This document shows, one piece after another, positions 17,435 to 26,408 of a DNA stretch of 64,000 nt. Position 1 is the stretch's first letter, and each line of letters begins with the position of its first letter. The translations under genes and the position numbers were made by a program. The notes beneath the pieces are model-generated. The model was not told the DNA's origin, searched no databases, and saw nothing but the letters and a program-made list of their open reading frames with translations. The DNA comes from Nitrososphaerota archaeon (GTDB taxonomy: Archaea; Thermoproteota; Nitrososphaeria_A; Caldarchaeales; Calditenuaceae), in contig WUQR01000139.1 in NCBI GenBank assembly GCA_009889515.1, positions 1,178,001 to 1,242,000 on the forward strand. Reading direction: 5' to 3'.

Positions 17435-17854
17435 CTATTTCTCAAACCACCTGTAGTTGCCTCTACTCCCCACCCTCATAATTTTCTTAGACGCGTATAG
17501 TATTCCCAGCGCTTGGCTGACCTTTCTACTCTGAAGCCTCAGGCCTGTAAGCTCGTAGATCTTCTGCCTCACCTCGGATGTTGTACGAGGAGTGGAGAAG
17601 AAGCCGGTCCCAAGTAGCTGCCTCTCGATCGTGTCAAGGGCTAGGACTGCCTCTGAGCTGCCTCTTCTCCGCCTCGCCTTCACTGAGGGGGTTGCCTGCT
17701 GTTGAGCCGCGGGAGAGGCTAAGCCTAGGCCCCTGTCCACTGTGTTTGAGAGTTCTATCAGCTTGTTCAGGGAGGCGGCGATCTCTTCGACGCTCTCGGC
17801 CTCTACGCTGATGAAGCCGTACGGCCTGTTGAGCTGTAGCCTGAACCGCGGCAT
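17435..17854 (-). CDS. uncharacterised winged-helix-like protein
   Basis: A 139-residue protein with two parts. Residues 1-45 form an alpha/beta segment (FRLQLNRPYGFISVEAES). After a linker rich in Ala, Gln and Arg comes a C-terminal segment (about 75-139) that reads as a winged helix: SEVRQKIYELTGLRLQSRKVSQALGIL followed by a wing ending in NYRWFEK. It looks like a small DNA-binding protein. I cannot name it. A TATA-like TTATAAAC lies about 30 bases upstream. Confidence 0.72.
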   Translation of the reverse strand: MPRFRLQLNRPYGFISVEAESVEEIAASLNKLIELSNTVDRGLGLASPAAQQQATPSVKARRRRGSSEAVLALDTIERQLLGTGFFSTPRTTSEVRQKIYELTGLRLQSRKVSQALGILYASKKIMRVGSRGNYRWFEK

Positions 17855-17991
17855 TCCTTCAGGGCCCTCTAATCTCGGCTGTTTATAAGGCCTATTTCCG
17901 AGAAATTCCTCAGTTTGGAGGATGTCGTGTTGGGGATGGTTGTCTTTAAGGGTTTTTATCGTCCTTTACTTAGTGGATGCCTTGAAGTGTT

Positions 17992-19200
17992 TTGGCGGGG
18001 CCGAAGATTTACACCGCCTCTGTTGATGATGTGAAGGGGGGAAGGGTTACTGATGTTTATTTTGTGAGGACGCGGGAAGTCCTCTCTTCTAAGGGTCTAC
18101 TGGGGAGGCGGGTGGTTGCAGAAGTCCACACCTACGGTCTTCCAAGTGGGTATCGATGGGCTGTCCTAGCTGGCGTGGAGGAGGTTGTTGCCATCTTGGA
18201 GGGGAGGCGCGTCGACGTCTATTCCATGAAGGAGGGGGAGATCTTCAGACCATTCGAGCCTGTTATGGAGATATCGGGAGCCTATGGCGAGTTTGGCGTC
18301 TACGAATCCTCGATACTCGGCGTACTACGGCACGGCTCGAGCGTGGCCACAAAGGCGGCCAGGATTAGACTGAAGGGCTGGGGAAAATCGTTGATCTTCT
18401 TCGGGATTAGGTGTGTCCACCCGGCCGTTGCGCCTGCAGTTGATAGGGCAGCGTTCATCGGCGGCTGTGATGCTGTCTCTGGGGTTTTGGGGGCGGAGCT
18501 TATCGGTGAGAGGCCTGTAGGGACTATGCCTCACGCCCTGATAATAGTCTCGGGGAGCCAGACAGAGGCTTGGAAGTCCTTCGACGCCGCCATACCAGAA
18601 GATGTTCCGAGGATCGCGCTTTGCGACACCTTCCTCGACGAGAGAGAGGAGGCACTCCTCGCCGCGAAGACGCTTGGCAACCGGCTCCACGGAGTTAGGC
18701 TGGACACCCCATCTTCAAGGAGGGGTAGTATGAGGAGGATTGTGGAGGAGGTTAAGTGGACCCTCGCTGTCAACGGCTACGGGAATGTCAAATTATACGT
18801 GAGCGGCGGGATTGATGAAAGCGATGTCGAGGAACTCCGCGACATTGTTGACGGGTTTGGCGTAGGGACCTCAATAGCGTTTCCACCATCAATCGACTTG
18901 GCCTTGGATATCGTTGAGGTTGAGGGCCGGCCCTTGTCAAAGAGAGGGAAGCTTCCATCCGCTAAGCAGGTCTACAGGTGTGACATGTTCCACGACACGG
19001 TGGTGCCGCGGGTGAAAAGGCTTGAAAGATGTCCAAGGTGCGGTAGGCCAGTCGAGGAGCTGTTGAAGCCACTAATACTTAACGGCGAGGTTGTGGGGGA
19101 GCTTCCAAGCGCCCGTTCTATCCGCGACTATCTGATGTCGAGACTGGAAAAAATCAGGGATTTAGGCGAGATAGACCCTGAGCCGCTCCTCTATCCATGA
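17992..19200 (+). CDS. nicotinate phosphoribosyltransferase (archaeal type)
   Basis: Makes nicotinate mononucleotide from nicotinate and PRPP in NAD salvage. The 402-residue protein has VHTYGLPSGY at the N-terminus, FGIRCVHPAVAP, the strand GVRLDTPSSRRG and the SGGIDESDVEEL / FGVGTSI phosphate-binding loops of the type II phosphoribosyltransferase barrel. The C-terminus has CPRCGRP, which with Cys in the YRCDMFHD region could bind zinc. The start is TTG; upstream in-frame ATG is closed by a stop. It converges on fumC with a 10-base overlap. Confidence 0.88.
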   Translation: MAGPKIYTASVDDVKGGRVTDVYFVRTREVLSSKGLLGRRVVAEVHTYGLPSGYRWAVLAGVEEVVAILEGRRVDVYSMKEGEIFRPFEPVMEISGAYGEFGVYESSILGVLRHGSSVATKAARIRLKGWGKSLIFFGIRCVHPAVAPAVDRAAFIGGCDAVSGVLGAELIGERPVGTMPHALIIVSGSQTEAWKSFDAAIPEDVPRIALCDTFLDEREEALLAAKTLGNRLHGVRLDTPSSRRGSMRRIVEEVKWTLAVNGYGNVKLYVSGGIDESDVEELRDIVDGFGVGTSIAFPPSIDLALDIVEVEGRPLSKRGKLPSAKQVYRCDMFHDTVVPRVKRLERCPRCGRPVEELLKPLILNGEVVGELPSARSIRDYLMSRLEKIRDLGEIDPEPLLYP

Positions 19201-20630
19201 GGCGCGTGCTCTTTCTTCAGTACTAATATACCGCCTTCAGTCATCTTCTTTACGTCAAACACCCTGTCAATCTCCTCCCTGCTCATCAGACCCATCTCCA
19301 CGACGATATCCTTTATCGAGCGCCTCTCCTTTAACGCCCTCCTAGCGACTTCAGCAGCCTTATCATACCCGATTAGCGGGGCCAGTACCGTGATTGTGGC
19401 TGGGCTGCTCTCGGCATAGAGCCTGCACCTCTCCACGTTCGCAGTGATACCAGGTATTACTTTGTCTGCGAGGTGTTGGGCAGTCCTACTCAGAAGCTCT
19501 ACTGAGTTTATCAGACAGTAGGCGATGAGGGGGTTGCCCATGTTCAGTTCAAGCTCGCCCACACGGGAGGCCTCAAAGATCGCCGCATCATAGCCTATCA
19601 CCATACAGGCCGCAAGCATCGACGCCTCAACAATCACGGGATTGACTTTGCCCGGCATTATCGAGGAGCCCGGCTGAACAGCCGGTATCTCAATCTCTCC
19701 GAACCCTGTAACTGGGCCAGACGATAAAAGCCGCAGGTCATTGCATATCTTCAGGATGCTTCCTGCCACGCACCTTAGCGCTCCGCTCACCTCGACACAG
19801 GCGTCTTGGCTGCCCATCGCCTCAAACCTATTCCTCGCAGTAACAAATGGGATGCCGAGGGTCTCCGACAGGAACTTCACAACCCTCGGTGCAAACTCTG
19901 GGTGAGCGTTCAAACCAGTCCCGACCGCAGTACCTCCTATAGGTAGCTCGAGAAGCCCCTCTGAAGCCTTCCTAACCCTATAGACGCTCTTCCTCATCAT
20001 CTCTGCATATCCGCTAAATTCTTGTCCCAACGTTACAGGGACGGCGTCTTGAAGGTGCGTTCTACCGCTCTTAACTACGTCTCTAAACTCTTGTGCCTTG
20101 AGCTCAAGCGTGCTTGCCAGCAAGTCAAGCTTCTTCAAGAGCTGTTCATGGATGAGGGACGCGACCGCGACCCTTATGGCGGTGGGTATAACGTCGTTGG
20201 TCGACTGCCCCATGTTGACGTGGTCGTTGGGGTGGACGAGCATTTTATCGCCCCTCCTGCCCCCAAGTAGCTCAGAGGCCCTGTTGGCTATTACCTCGTT
20301 TGCATTCATGTTTGTTGAGGTGCCGGACCCAGTCTGGAATACATCCACTACGAACTGGTCGTCGTGCAGGCCCTCCGCAACCTCGAGTGCAGCCTTGTAG
20401 ATCGCATCACCAATGTGCTTAGGGAGCAATCCAAGCTCTGTGTTAGCCTTCGCTGCGCCAGCCTTGATAAGTCCTAGAGCTTTGATGAACTGGCGTGGCA
20501 TGGTGAGTTGGGAGAACTTGAAGTTCTCTAGGGCTCTCGCAGTCTGTGCGCCATAATAAGCGGTTACCGGGACACGCATCTCACCCATCGTGTCCTTCTC
20601 AATACGATATTCAGGATCTGGGGGTGCCAC
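19191..20630 (-). CDS. fumC: fumarate hydratase class II
   Basis: Converts fumarate and malate in the citric acid cycle. The superfamily signature GSSIMPGKVNP is exact, with SGRTHLQDA, GGTAVGTGLN and TGSGTSTNMN also present. I prefer the GTG at 20630, which gives a start just before YRIEKDTMGE as in other class II fumarases (about 479 residues); an in-frame GTG at 20681 would add 17 residues. A TATA-like CTTATTAA falls about 25-30 bases before the chosen GTG. It is a cytosolic homotetramer in other organisms. The 3' end overlaps the convergent nicotinate phosphoribosyltransferase. Confidence 0.95.
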   Translation of the reverse strand: MAPPDPEYRIEKDTMGEMRVPVTAYYGAQTARALENFKFSQLTMPRQFIKALGLIKAGAAKANTELGLLPKHIGDAIYKAALEVAEGLHDDQFVVDVFQTGSGTSTNMNANEVIANRASELLGGRRGDKMLVHPNDHVNMGQSTNDVIPTAIRVAVASLIHEQLLKKLDLLASTLELKAQEFRDVVKSGRTHLQDAVPVTLGQEFSGYAEMMRKSVYRVRKASEGLLELPIGGTAVGTGLNAHPEFAPRVVKFLSETLGIPFVTARNRFEAMGSQDACVEVSGALRCVAGSILKICNDLRLLSSGPVTGFGEIEIPAVQPGSSIMPGKVNPVIVEASMLAACMVIGYDAAIFEASRVGELELNMGNPLIAYCLINSVELLSRTAQHLADKVIPGITANVERCRLYAESSPATITVLAPLIGYDKAAEVARRALKERRSIKDIVVEMGLMSREEIDRVFDVKKMTEGGILVLKKEHAPHG

Positions 20631-20720
20631 GATAAACCAATACTCCCGCGTCTTAATAAGTAGTACCCCTCTCTCTTCCACCTAGATTGAGAATATCCAC
20701 TTGGTCGCAGGAAGTCATGC

Positions 20721-22028
20721 TTAATCAGGTTCTTTGATACTTCGCGTAATCCAGAGTGGAATCCTAACCACCACCCTTTCCCCCTTAGCTATGACGGACT
20801 TATTGGGCGGCACCTCTATGAATCCATGGGAATAGGTGATTGACGAGATATTGGAGGCGTCGGCGACGTTGGGGTGTGCCTCATACCCTTCACCATCCCG
20901 CCGCTTCAGAGTGACCCAGACAATCCTCTTGAAGTCAATCCAGCGCTGAAACTCTACGGTCTCAGCCAAATAGGCGTCAACCTTTATGACAAATTGCTCC
21001 AAGTTCGCTTCAAGCATATGCAGCAACACTGGCGCTGCAAGATAGTTAAAGACATTGACCGTAGAGTGTATGAGTCCTGGAAGCATTATTAGGGGCTTGC
21101 CACCTATCAACGCTACCCCACCAACTCTTCCTGGCTGTAGCTTAAGCCCCTGTATGAAAAACTCCGCTCGTTTACCCAGCTCAGCGCCAACCAAGTCAAT
21201 GTCCCCTACACTGGACCCGCCTATCGTTAAGACGCAGTGAGAATTTTTTAAGCCCTGATCTATTGCTGCACCTATAGCCTCCGACCTATCTGGAACAATG
21301 TCGTTTCCCACAAGCTCGCAGCCTAGGGCCCTGACCATCTGGGAAACCAGTACCGCGTGTGTATTCAGAATCTTTTTCCCACTCTCCGCCTCGGCGGGAT
21401 TATCGGTAAGCTCGTCCCCGAAAGAGAGTATAGTGACCCGCGGAGCCTCGCGAACACTAACCTCGTATACCCTGAGCGTCTCAAACAGCGAGGCCTTAGC
21501 AGCTGATAAAACATCTCCTTTCCTGGCTAATAGTTGGCCGCGACGTACGTCACTCCCAGCCGGGACTACATTCTCAAATGGACGATATGGGCGAGAGACA
21601 TAGATCATTGAGCCATCGGTGAAAACATCCTCCTGAGGGACAACCGTGTCAGCGCCTTCGGGGAGATACCCTCCAGTGTGAATTCTGTACGTTCTGCCTG
21701 GCCCTATACGTCCCCCATGCTCTCCGGGCCCAATATGTCCCTCAACAATAAGCCCTACAGGCGCCTCCTCCGAAGCACCAGTCAGGTCTGAGCTCCGGGC
21801 TGCGAACCCATCCACATGAGACATGTGGAAAGGAGGCAGATCGATCGGCGCAAAAACATCTTCTGCCAATACACGGCCTACTGTATACCGTGGCATCAAG
21901 TTAACTGTGCCTAGTTTTACAGATATGCGGCGTGTGGTCTCTGCTAGGACTTCTTCAACCTCTCTAAACTTTGATATCCGCCTATAGCGCCAATCTCTCG
22001 GGCTGGCGTCTGACAAGGCTTTCACCAC
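20721..22028 (-). CDS. moeA: molybdopterin molybdenumtransferase MoeA
   Basis: Inserts molybdenum into molybdopterin. The 435-residue protein has the MoeA order: VLAEDVFAPIDLPPF near residue 55, SHVDGFA, GPGRTYRIHTGG, VVPQEDV, ILSFGDEL, the GGSSVGDIDL loop and PLIMLPGLIHSTVNVF. It is the last gene of coxD-coxE-moeA; its GTG start overlaps coxE by 47 bases. The pairing with cox genes suggests supply of cofactor to a molybdenum hydroxylase such as CO dehydrogenase. A C-terminal MoeA-IV domain is present; no PBP-like fusion is seen. Confidence 0.93.
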   Translation of the reverse strand: MVKALSDASPRDWRYRRISKFREVEEVLAETTRRISVKLGTVNLMPRYTVGRVLAEDVFAPIDLPPFHMSHVDGFAARSSDLTGASEEAPVGLIVEGHIGPGEHGGRIGPGRTYRIHTGGYLPEGADTVVPQEDVFTDGSMIYVSRPYRPFENVVPAGSDVRRGQLLARKGDVLSAAKASLFETLRVYEVSVREAPRVTILSFGDELTDNPAEAESGKKILNTHAVLVSQMVRALGCELVGNDIVPDRSEAIGAAIDQGLKNSHCVLTIGGSSVGDIDLVGAELGKRAEFFIQGLKLQPGRVGGVALIGGKPLIMLPGLIHSTVNVFNYLAAPVLLHMLEANLEQFVIKVDAYLAETVEFQRWIDFKRIVWVTLKRRDGEGYEAHPNVADASNISSITYSHGFIEVPPNKSVIAKGERVVVRIPLWITRSIKEPD

Positions 22029-23142
22029 GCTTCAACGGTTTAATTGACTTTCCGAAGAACCTCAGAAATGAGCTATAGTCTTCGAGCACGCTCATTCCCG
22101 CTAGAACGTCAATGTAGGGTAGGGCAGTCATCATGCCGATTGTGAGGGGCCTGAAGTTTGGCTTATCCGTGTGCGGGTTCAGCCATATAATTCTCCCCAC
22201 CCTCTGCCTTAGATTACTCATACTAAACTTCAGCAATTCGGGCTCACCCGTATCCCAGCCATCACTCACTATAACCGCGATCCAGCTCCTGTTTAGCATA
22301 TTGCCATAATTGTCTAAGAAGATTTTCAGGCTGTAGCCTATACGTGTACCACTCCCCCAAAGGTCTATCTCGCTCGATAGTCTCCTCCTTATCTCGTCGA
22401 AGTCTGTTATCGCGAGAAGATCAGTTATACGCCTCAACCGTGTACTAAAAACGAACACCTCTACGCGCCGCGTAAACCTGCTGAATAGGTACATGGCCCT
22501 GACGAGCCAGTCAGTATACGTGTCCATCGAGCCGCTGATATCGATAAGAGCTACCAGCCTCGCGCGGGATAGAATCTTGGTTGATTTTCTCAACTCCATT
22601 ATCTCTCCAAAAGTTCTAAAACTGTGCCTGATAGTCTTCGCAAACGCTATATCACCCTTCTTTGAGGCGGTTGAGCGCCTGCCCGGAAGAACGGCTAGCC
22701 GTCGACGCATCCTCTTGATTATTCGTTTACCGGTCTTCAGGGCGTGGATATCTATTGGCCTTAGGCTCCTCCTGTGCAGTGACTCAGCAGGACTATACAT
22801 TACGAACTGGGTCGAGGCGCTATTCTGGTCCTGCCCCGAGCCTCTCGACATGCCCATCGGCTGCATAGCATACTCAGAGCCCTCGCCACCCTGTTCACCG
22901 GACTCTCCCTCCCCCGTTCCACCTCCTCCAGTGGCAACCTCCTCGAGAGCCTGCTCGATCAGGTGATATTTCGAGGGGTCCTTCACCATTGTAACACGTA
23001 TCGCGGTCAGGATGTCCTCGAAGCCCCGATCAATCACGAGGCCTATGGCTTGGCACGCGTCAATGGACTCTGAGATGCCAACCTTTAGACCTTGTCTCCT
23101 TAAGCTTCTCGCCAGTCCGCAGACGAAATCGTAGAGATGCAT
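21982..23142 (-). CDS. coxE: CoxE-like VWA domain protein (molybdenum hydroxylase maturation)
   Basis: A 386-residue protein. The N-terminal helical part is followed by a Gly/Glu/Ser-rich linker (about residues 70-110) and a von Willebrand A domain beginning LVALIDISGSM, a complete MIDAS metal site, with IVSDGWDTGE later. CoxE works with the AAA+ protein CoxD in maturing the Mo-Cu centre of aerobic CO dehydrogenase. It starts two bases after coxD ends and overlaps moeA. No coxM, coxS or coxL structural gene is in the window, so the target could also be another xanthine-oxidase-family enzyme. Confidence 0.88.
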   Translation of the reverse strand: MHLYDFVCGLARSLRRQGLKVGISESIDACQAIGLVIDRGFEDILTAIRVTMVKDPSKYHLIEQALEEVATGGGGTGEGESGEQGGEGSEYAMQPMGMSRGSGQDQNSASTQFVMYSPAESLHRRSLRPIDIHALKTGKRIIKRMRRRLAVLPGRRSTASKKGDIAFAKTIRHSFRTFGEIMELRKSTKILSRARLVALIDISGSMDTYTDWLVRAMYLFSRFTRRVEVFVFSTRLRRITDLLAITDFDEIRRRLSSEIDLWGSGTRIGYSLKIFLDNYGNMLNRSWIAVIVSDGWDTGEPELLKFSMSNLRQRVGRIIWLNPHTDKPNFRPLTIGMMTALPYIDVLAGMSVLEDYSSFLRFFGKSIKPLKRGESLVRRQPERLAL

Positions 23143-23144
23143 CT

Positions 23145-24059
23145 TTATCCGCTTTTACCCCCCATGCTACCGATCATGGAGAGGATCGAGTCGATATCTA
23201 TTCTCATTAAGTCTTCTTGGGTCTTAATTATGCACGAGAGTGTAGCCATTACAGTTTCCCTGTTTAGATCCCTCGCCGACAGCCTAGCCAGAGCGTTTGC
23301 CCAGTCTAGGGACTCGGAGATTCCCGGCTTCTTCGCAATCTCGGGCCTCTGTCTAACCACATTCACGAAATCAACAATCTTAGCCATGACAGACTCGTCC
23401 AGCCCCTTTACCTTTAGCTTCAGTATCTTCAACTCCTTTTCCCTACTCGGATAAGACTGGTAATAGTAGAGGCAGCGCCTCTTCAAACCGTCCCCAATCT
23501 CCCTAGTCCTATTCGAGGTAAGTATCACTATGGGCTGCTTCTTACACTTGATTGTCCCTATCTCAGGTATGGTAACCTGAAACTCCGCCAAGAATTCGAG
23601 GAGGAATCCTTCAAACTCCTCATCAGCCCTATCGATCTCATCTATCAGAAGAACCGGCGGAATCTCGCCTTCATGCATCACGGCTGCCAAGAGCGGCCTT
23701 TTAAGAAGGAACTTCTCGCTAAAGAGCTCCGACTCAACATCCCTCAAATCACCCTTATTCTCCAGTAGCCTGATGTAGAGGAGCTGCTTGGGATAGTTCC
23801 ATTCATATATAGCGTCGGAGGCGTCTAGGCCCTCGTAGCATTGCAGCCGAATTAGGTCGGTTTGAAGAACCTCTGCAAGAACCTTCGCAATCTCAGTCTT
23901 CCCACATCCAGGCTCACCCTCGATCAGAAGGGGTTTGTTCATCTTAATTGCGAGATAGAGCGCGGTAGCTAGGCTTCTATCTGCAACGTAAAGGTGCTTC
24001 TCAAGCTTCTCAATCAGAGTATCTATTGTTAGGCCCTCAAGAAGATCGGCTCTAGACAA
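23145..24059 (-). CDS. coxD: MoxR/CoxD-type AAA+ ATPase
   Basis: A 304-residue MoxR-family ATPase with Walker A GEPGCGKT, Walker B VLLIDEIDRAD, sensor 1 VILTSNRTREIGD and a short C-terminal lid. The segment CYEGLDASDAIYEWNYPKQLL is typical of CoxD-like members. CoxD is a chaperone-like ATPase needed to activate the [CuSMoO2] centre in Oligotropha CO dehydrogenase. The first gene of coxD-coxE-moeA, transcribed divergently from coxG, with 108 bases between them holding both promoters. Confidence 0.9.
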   Translation of the reverse strand: MSRADLLEGLTIDTLIEKLEKHLYVADRSLATALYLAIKMNKPLLIEGEPGCGKTEIAKVLAEVLQTDLIRLQCYEGLDASDAIYEWNYPKQLLYIRLLENKGDLRDVESELFSEKFLLKRPLLAAVMHEGEIPPVLLIDEIDRADEEFEGFLLEFLAEFQVTIPEIGTIKCKKQPIVILTSNRTREIGDGLKRRCLYYYQSYPSREKELKILKLKVKGLDESVMAKIVDFVNVVRQRPEIAKKPGISESLDWANALARLSARDLNRETVMATLSCIIKTQEDLMRIDIDSILSMIGSMGGKSG

Positions 24060-24167
24060 CCTATTGATACACCATCCAATTCACCCGCGTAAACTGACTT
24101 AATAAAACTTTGCCCTCATCTTATATTCTCGGTAGATTTATTTAGGGGGTAGGCACAATAAGGCTCG

Positions 24168-24611
24168 ATGAGGCTAGAAGGGTCTTTTGAGACACCTCTC
24201 CCACCTCAGAAAGTTTGGCAGCTGGTAACAAACCCGAAACAAATTAGCAAGGCAATCCCCGATCTAAAAAAACTAGAGGTCAAATCCGACCGGGACTTTG
24301 AGGCCGAGTTTAAGGTGAGGCTCGGGGTGTTAAGCGGCACCATAAAGATGGACTTCACATACGTTGATTTGAGAGAGCCGAACCATGTAACTCTTGTTGG
24401 GAAAGGATCGGGCATGCAGTCGACAATCGATTTGAAAATAGACCTAGACATCGTCGACAAAGGAGATAGGCTCTCCGAAGTGAAGTGGGTGTCGGATGTT
24501 ACTGTGGGTGGTGCTGCAGCAAGCATTGGTGCAAGGATTATTCAGGACGTGGCAAAGTCTAAGGTAAAGGAGCTTGTTAATAATCTTAGAAAAATCACAA
24601 CTGTGGCTTAG
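24168..24611 (+). CDS. coxG: CoxG-like SRPBCC protein
   Basis: A 147-residue protein of the CoxG / carbon monoxide dehydrogenase subunit G family. It has the START-like (SRPBCC) pattern: SFETPLPPQKVWQLVTNP at the N-terminus, a run of beta strands, and a long C-terminal helix (GARIIQDVAKSKVKELVNNLRK). In bacteria CoxG helps attach CO dehydrogenase to the membrane. The position opposite coxD-coxE supports the assignment. The end overlaps gar1 on the other strand by 17 bases. Confidence 0.87.
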   Translation: MRLEGSFETPLPPQKVWQLVTNPKQISKAIPDLKKLEVKSDRDFEAEFKVRLGVLSGTIKMDFTYVDLREPNHVTLVGKGSGMQSTIDLKIDLDIVDKGDRLSEVKWVSDVTVGGAAASIGARIIQDVAKSKVKELVNNLRKITTVA

Positions 24612-24888
24612 CCTTCTCTGAAGAGCCGGCAAGGCCTGTCTTGCCCTGAAGATAGAGCTTCTCACCTATCTTTAGTTCTAGCTTCTCGCTAGTCAGCCTC
24701 ACTAGGATATAGAAGCCGCTAATCTTGCCGAAGATATCTGAGACATAGCCGATAGCCTTACCGTCGGTAGTGCAGACTGTCTCACCTAGGCGCGGCATAA
24801 CATTACCCTTTAAGAGGACGCTCCCCCGTAATATTCTGAAAATCTCTCCAAGAGGTACTAGCCCCTCTTGAGTCAACGCTTCTCCCAT
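24595..24888 (-). CDS. gar1: H/ACA RNP protein Gar1
   Basis: A 97-residue protein of the Gar1 fold: LGEIFRILRGSVLLKG, then LGETVCTTDGKAIGYVSDIFG and IGEKLYLQG, a small split beta-barrel. Gar1 binds the pseudouridine synthase Cbf5 in archaeal H/ACA RNPs that modify rRNA. The start overlaps the end of srp19 by 16 bases. The operon is rps8e-srp19-gar1, all for RNA-protein particles. Confidence 0.87.
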   Translation of the reverse strand: MGEALTQEGLVPLGEIFRILRGSVLLKGNVMPRLGETVCTTDGKAIGYVSDIFGKISGFYILVRLTSEKLELKIGEKLYLQGKTGLAGSSEKAKPQL

Positions 24889-25157
24889 AGGTGCTGTGCA
24901 ATCAGTTTTATGGCTTGAGTCTTTTTAATATTTTTAGGGGGCTTAACTAGGATTGAGGCATTTTTCCTCCACCAAGCTGCTGGGTGGCTTTTATCTAAGA
25001 GCTCGTATTGCCATCCCAGCTTTTGCAGAGATTTGAGTAAAATTTCTTGTGTGGGGTTTTTGACTGCTAGCTTTAATGGGACGCGCCTACCTTCAGACCT
25101 GCTTAGGGCTGCGTCAAAATACATCGTCCAGATGATGTAACCCTCTCTCCGTATCAT
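24873..25157 (-). CDS. srp19: signal recognition particle subunit SRP19
   Basis: A 94-residue protein with the SRP19 pattern: an initial strand YIIWTMYFDAALSRSEGRRVPL, where the basic patch binds SRP RNA helix 6, then VKNPTQEILLKSLQKLGW and a basic C-terminus. It helps assemble the SRP for membrane protein targeting. It overlaps rps8e by four bases and gar1 by 16, so it is co-translated with both. Confidence 0.92.
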   Translation of the reverse strand: MIRREGYIIWTMYFDAALSRSEGRRVPLKLAVKNPTQEILLKSLQKLGWQYELLDKSHPAAWWRKNASILVKPPKNIKKTQAIKLIAQHLWEKR

Positions 25158-25558
25158 GCTGGACTGGTTGAGACAGACTTTATCAACACGGCGTTTATCA
25201 CACCATCAGTTCCCGGTTTTGATGTTACTCTTGCGTCTCCGAGCTTGGTCTCTATTATCGCTCCTTTCGTTATCACCCCCCTCCTCTCAAAATCGCTGTT
25301 AGCCGGGTTGGATTTCACACCAAGTATCTCTGTTCTGATAGTCTTTCCGCTGGTGGGGTCGTAGACGTTGGCGAACCTATCGGATTTCAGTATTTGTTTA
25401 GTTCCACCTCCCCGGGTCCTGATGCTTATCCTTTCTGGCTCGCCGACTGTGCAGAATATCATGTCTCTGCCTCTCTCGTACCTCCTCTTCTTCCGATGCA
25501 CCCCCTTCTTACCGCCGCTCTTTTTCCGCTTATGAGAGTCGCTGTGCCACTGGGTCAT
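25154..25558 (-). CDS. rps8e: 30S ribosomal protein S8e
   Basis: A 134-residue basic protein of the eS8 family. The N-terminus is HSDSHKRKKSGGKKGVHRKKRRYERGR, rich in Lys and Arg for rRNA binding, although the usual archaeal opening is shortened to MTQW. The core has NPANSDFERRGVITKGAIIET, diagnostic of eS8. The first gene of rps8e-srp19-gar1, 23 bases downstream of the end of rio1. Confidence 0.95.
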   Translation of the reverse strand: MTQWHSDSHKRKKSGGKKGVHRKKRRYERGRDMIFCTVGEPERISIRTRGGGTKQILKSDRFANVYDPTSGKTIRTEILGVKSNPANSDFERRGVITKGAIIETKLGDARVTSKPGTDGVINAVLIKSVSTSPA

Positions 25559-25581
25559 GCTACTGAAGACATGTTGTTTTT

Positions 25582-26340
25582 CTATATAGGTGTAAGCCCC
25601 GACGGTGGTTCTTCACCCGTCAACTCCCTGAATAGGGATTCTTCCTCCCAGGTGTCGGCACCCATGCTCGCGAAGAAGCGATTTACGTTTCTCAAGTCCC
25701 TCATAAGGAGGATTTGAGCGTATGTGTTTGTCAGGGGGACGGCTTGGGAGAGGTCTATGAAGTAGACCGTATTTGGGTCGGGGGCCATGATGTTAAACTC
25801 GCTTAAGTCGCTGTGGACCAGCCGAGCGTCTCTGTAGAGTTTAAAGATGCAGTCGATGACTTTTTCATAGAGTTGGGAATACTCCTCGACACTGTATCTG
25901 GTCTCTCGGAGCAGAGGATATCGAGCACCATCCGAGCCCAGAAAAGACATGACCAGAATATTCCTATGAACTGTGTAAGGTTTTGGGACAGGGACGCCCG
26001 CTTCGAAAGCTGTTTTCAGGTTTCTAAATTCCCGCTTAGCCCAGGCGTCTATGAATTTTCTCAGACTGAGCCCTGGTCTCTCGAAGTTGTGGTCGCCAGC
26101 CACGTATATCATCCTCGTTCTTCGGAACTCTGTGTTGTTTACAAGGTATATTTTGACTGCTAGCTCTGCACCATCCTTACTTCGCGCATAATATATTCTC
26201 GACTCCTTACCTGCACTAACAACGCCGTAAAAGTCTTCGAAGACGCCGCGCCTCATCAGCTCGTAGAGGGATTGGAGTGTGGCCCGGTCAAAGACCTCCT
26301 CAAAGGCGGAAGAGTCCAGTGAGCGATCCTTTTCCAGCAT
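25582..26340 (-). CDS. rio1: Rio1 serine protein kinase
   Basis: An atypical kinase involved in 40S/30S ribosome maturation, 252 residues. The nucleotide loop is the Rio-specific VVSAGKESRIYYA, the catalytic loop HSDLSEFNIM and the metal-binding segment YFIDLSQAV, all as in Rio1. The ATG start gives a short N-terminus; the frame is open for another 69 bases upstream with Lys/Arg-rich codons but has no ATG, GTG or TTG there. It follows the nitrilase gene on the same strand and precedes rps8e. Confidence 0.94.
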   Translation of the reverse strand: MLEKDRSLDSSAFEEVFDRATLQSLYELMRRGVFEDFYGVVSAGKESRIYYARSKDGAELAVKIYLVNNTEFRRTRMIYVAGDHNFERPGLSLRKFIDAWAKREFRNLKTAFEAGVPVPKPYTVHRNILVMSFLGSDGARYPLLRETRYSVEEYSQLYEKVIDCIFKLYRDARLVHSDLSEFNIMAPDPNTVYFIDLSQAVPLTNTYAQILLMRDLRNVNRFFASMGADTWEEESLFRELTGEEPPSGLTPI

Positions 26341-26408
26341 TCTATTCTTTATATCTGCTAGGGCCTCTGCCCGGCTTAGCTTCCTGTATAGCCTCTCCCC
26401 TCCCTCAC

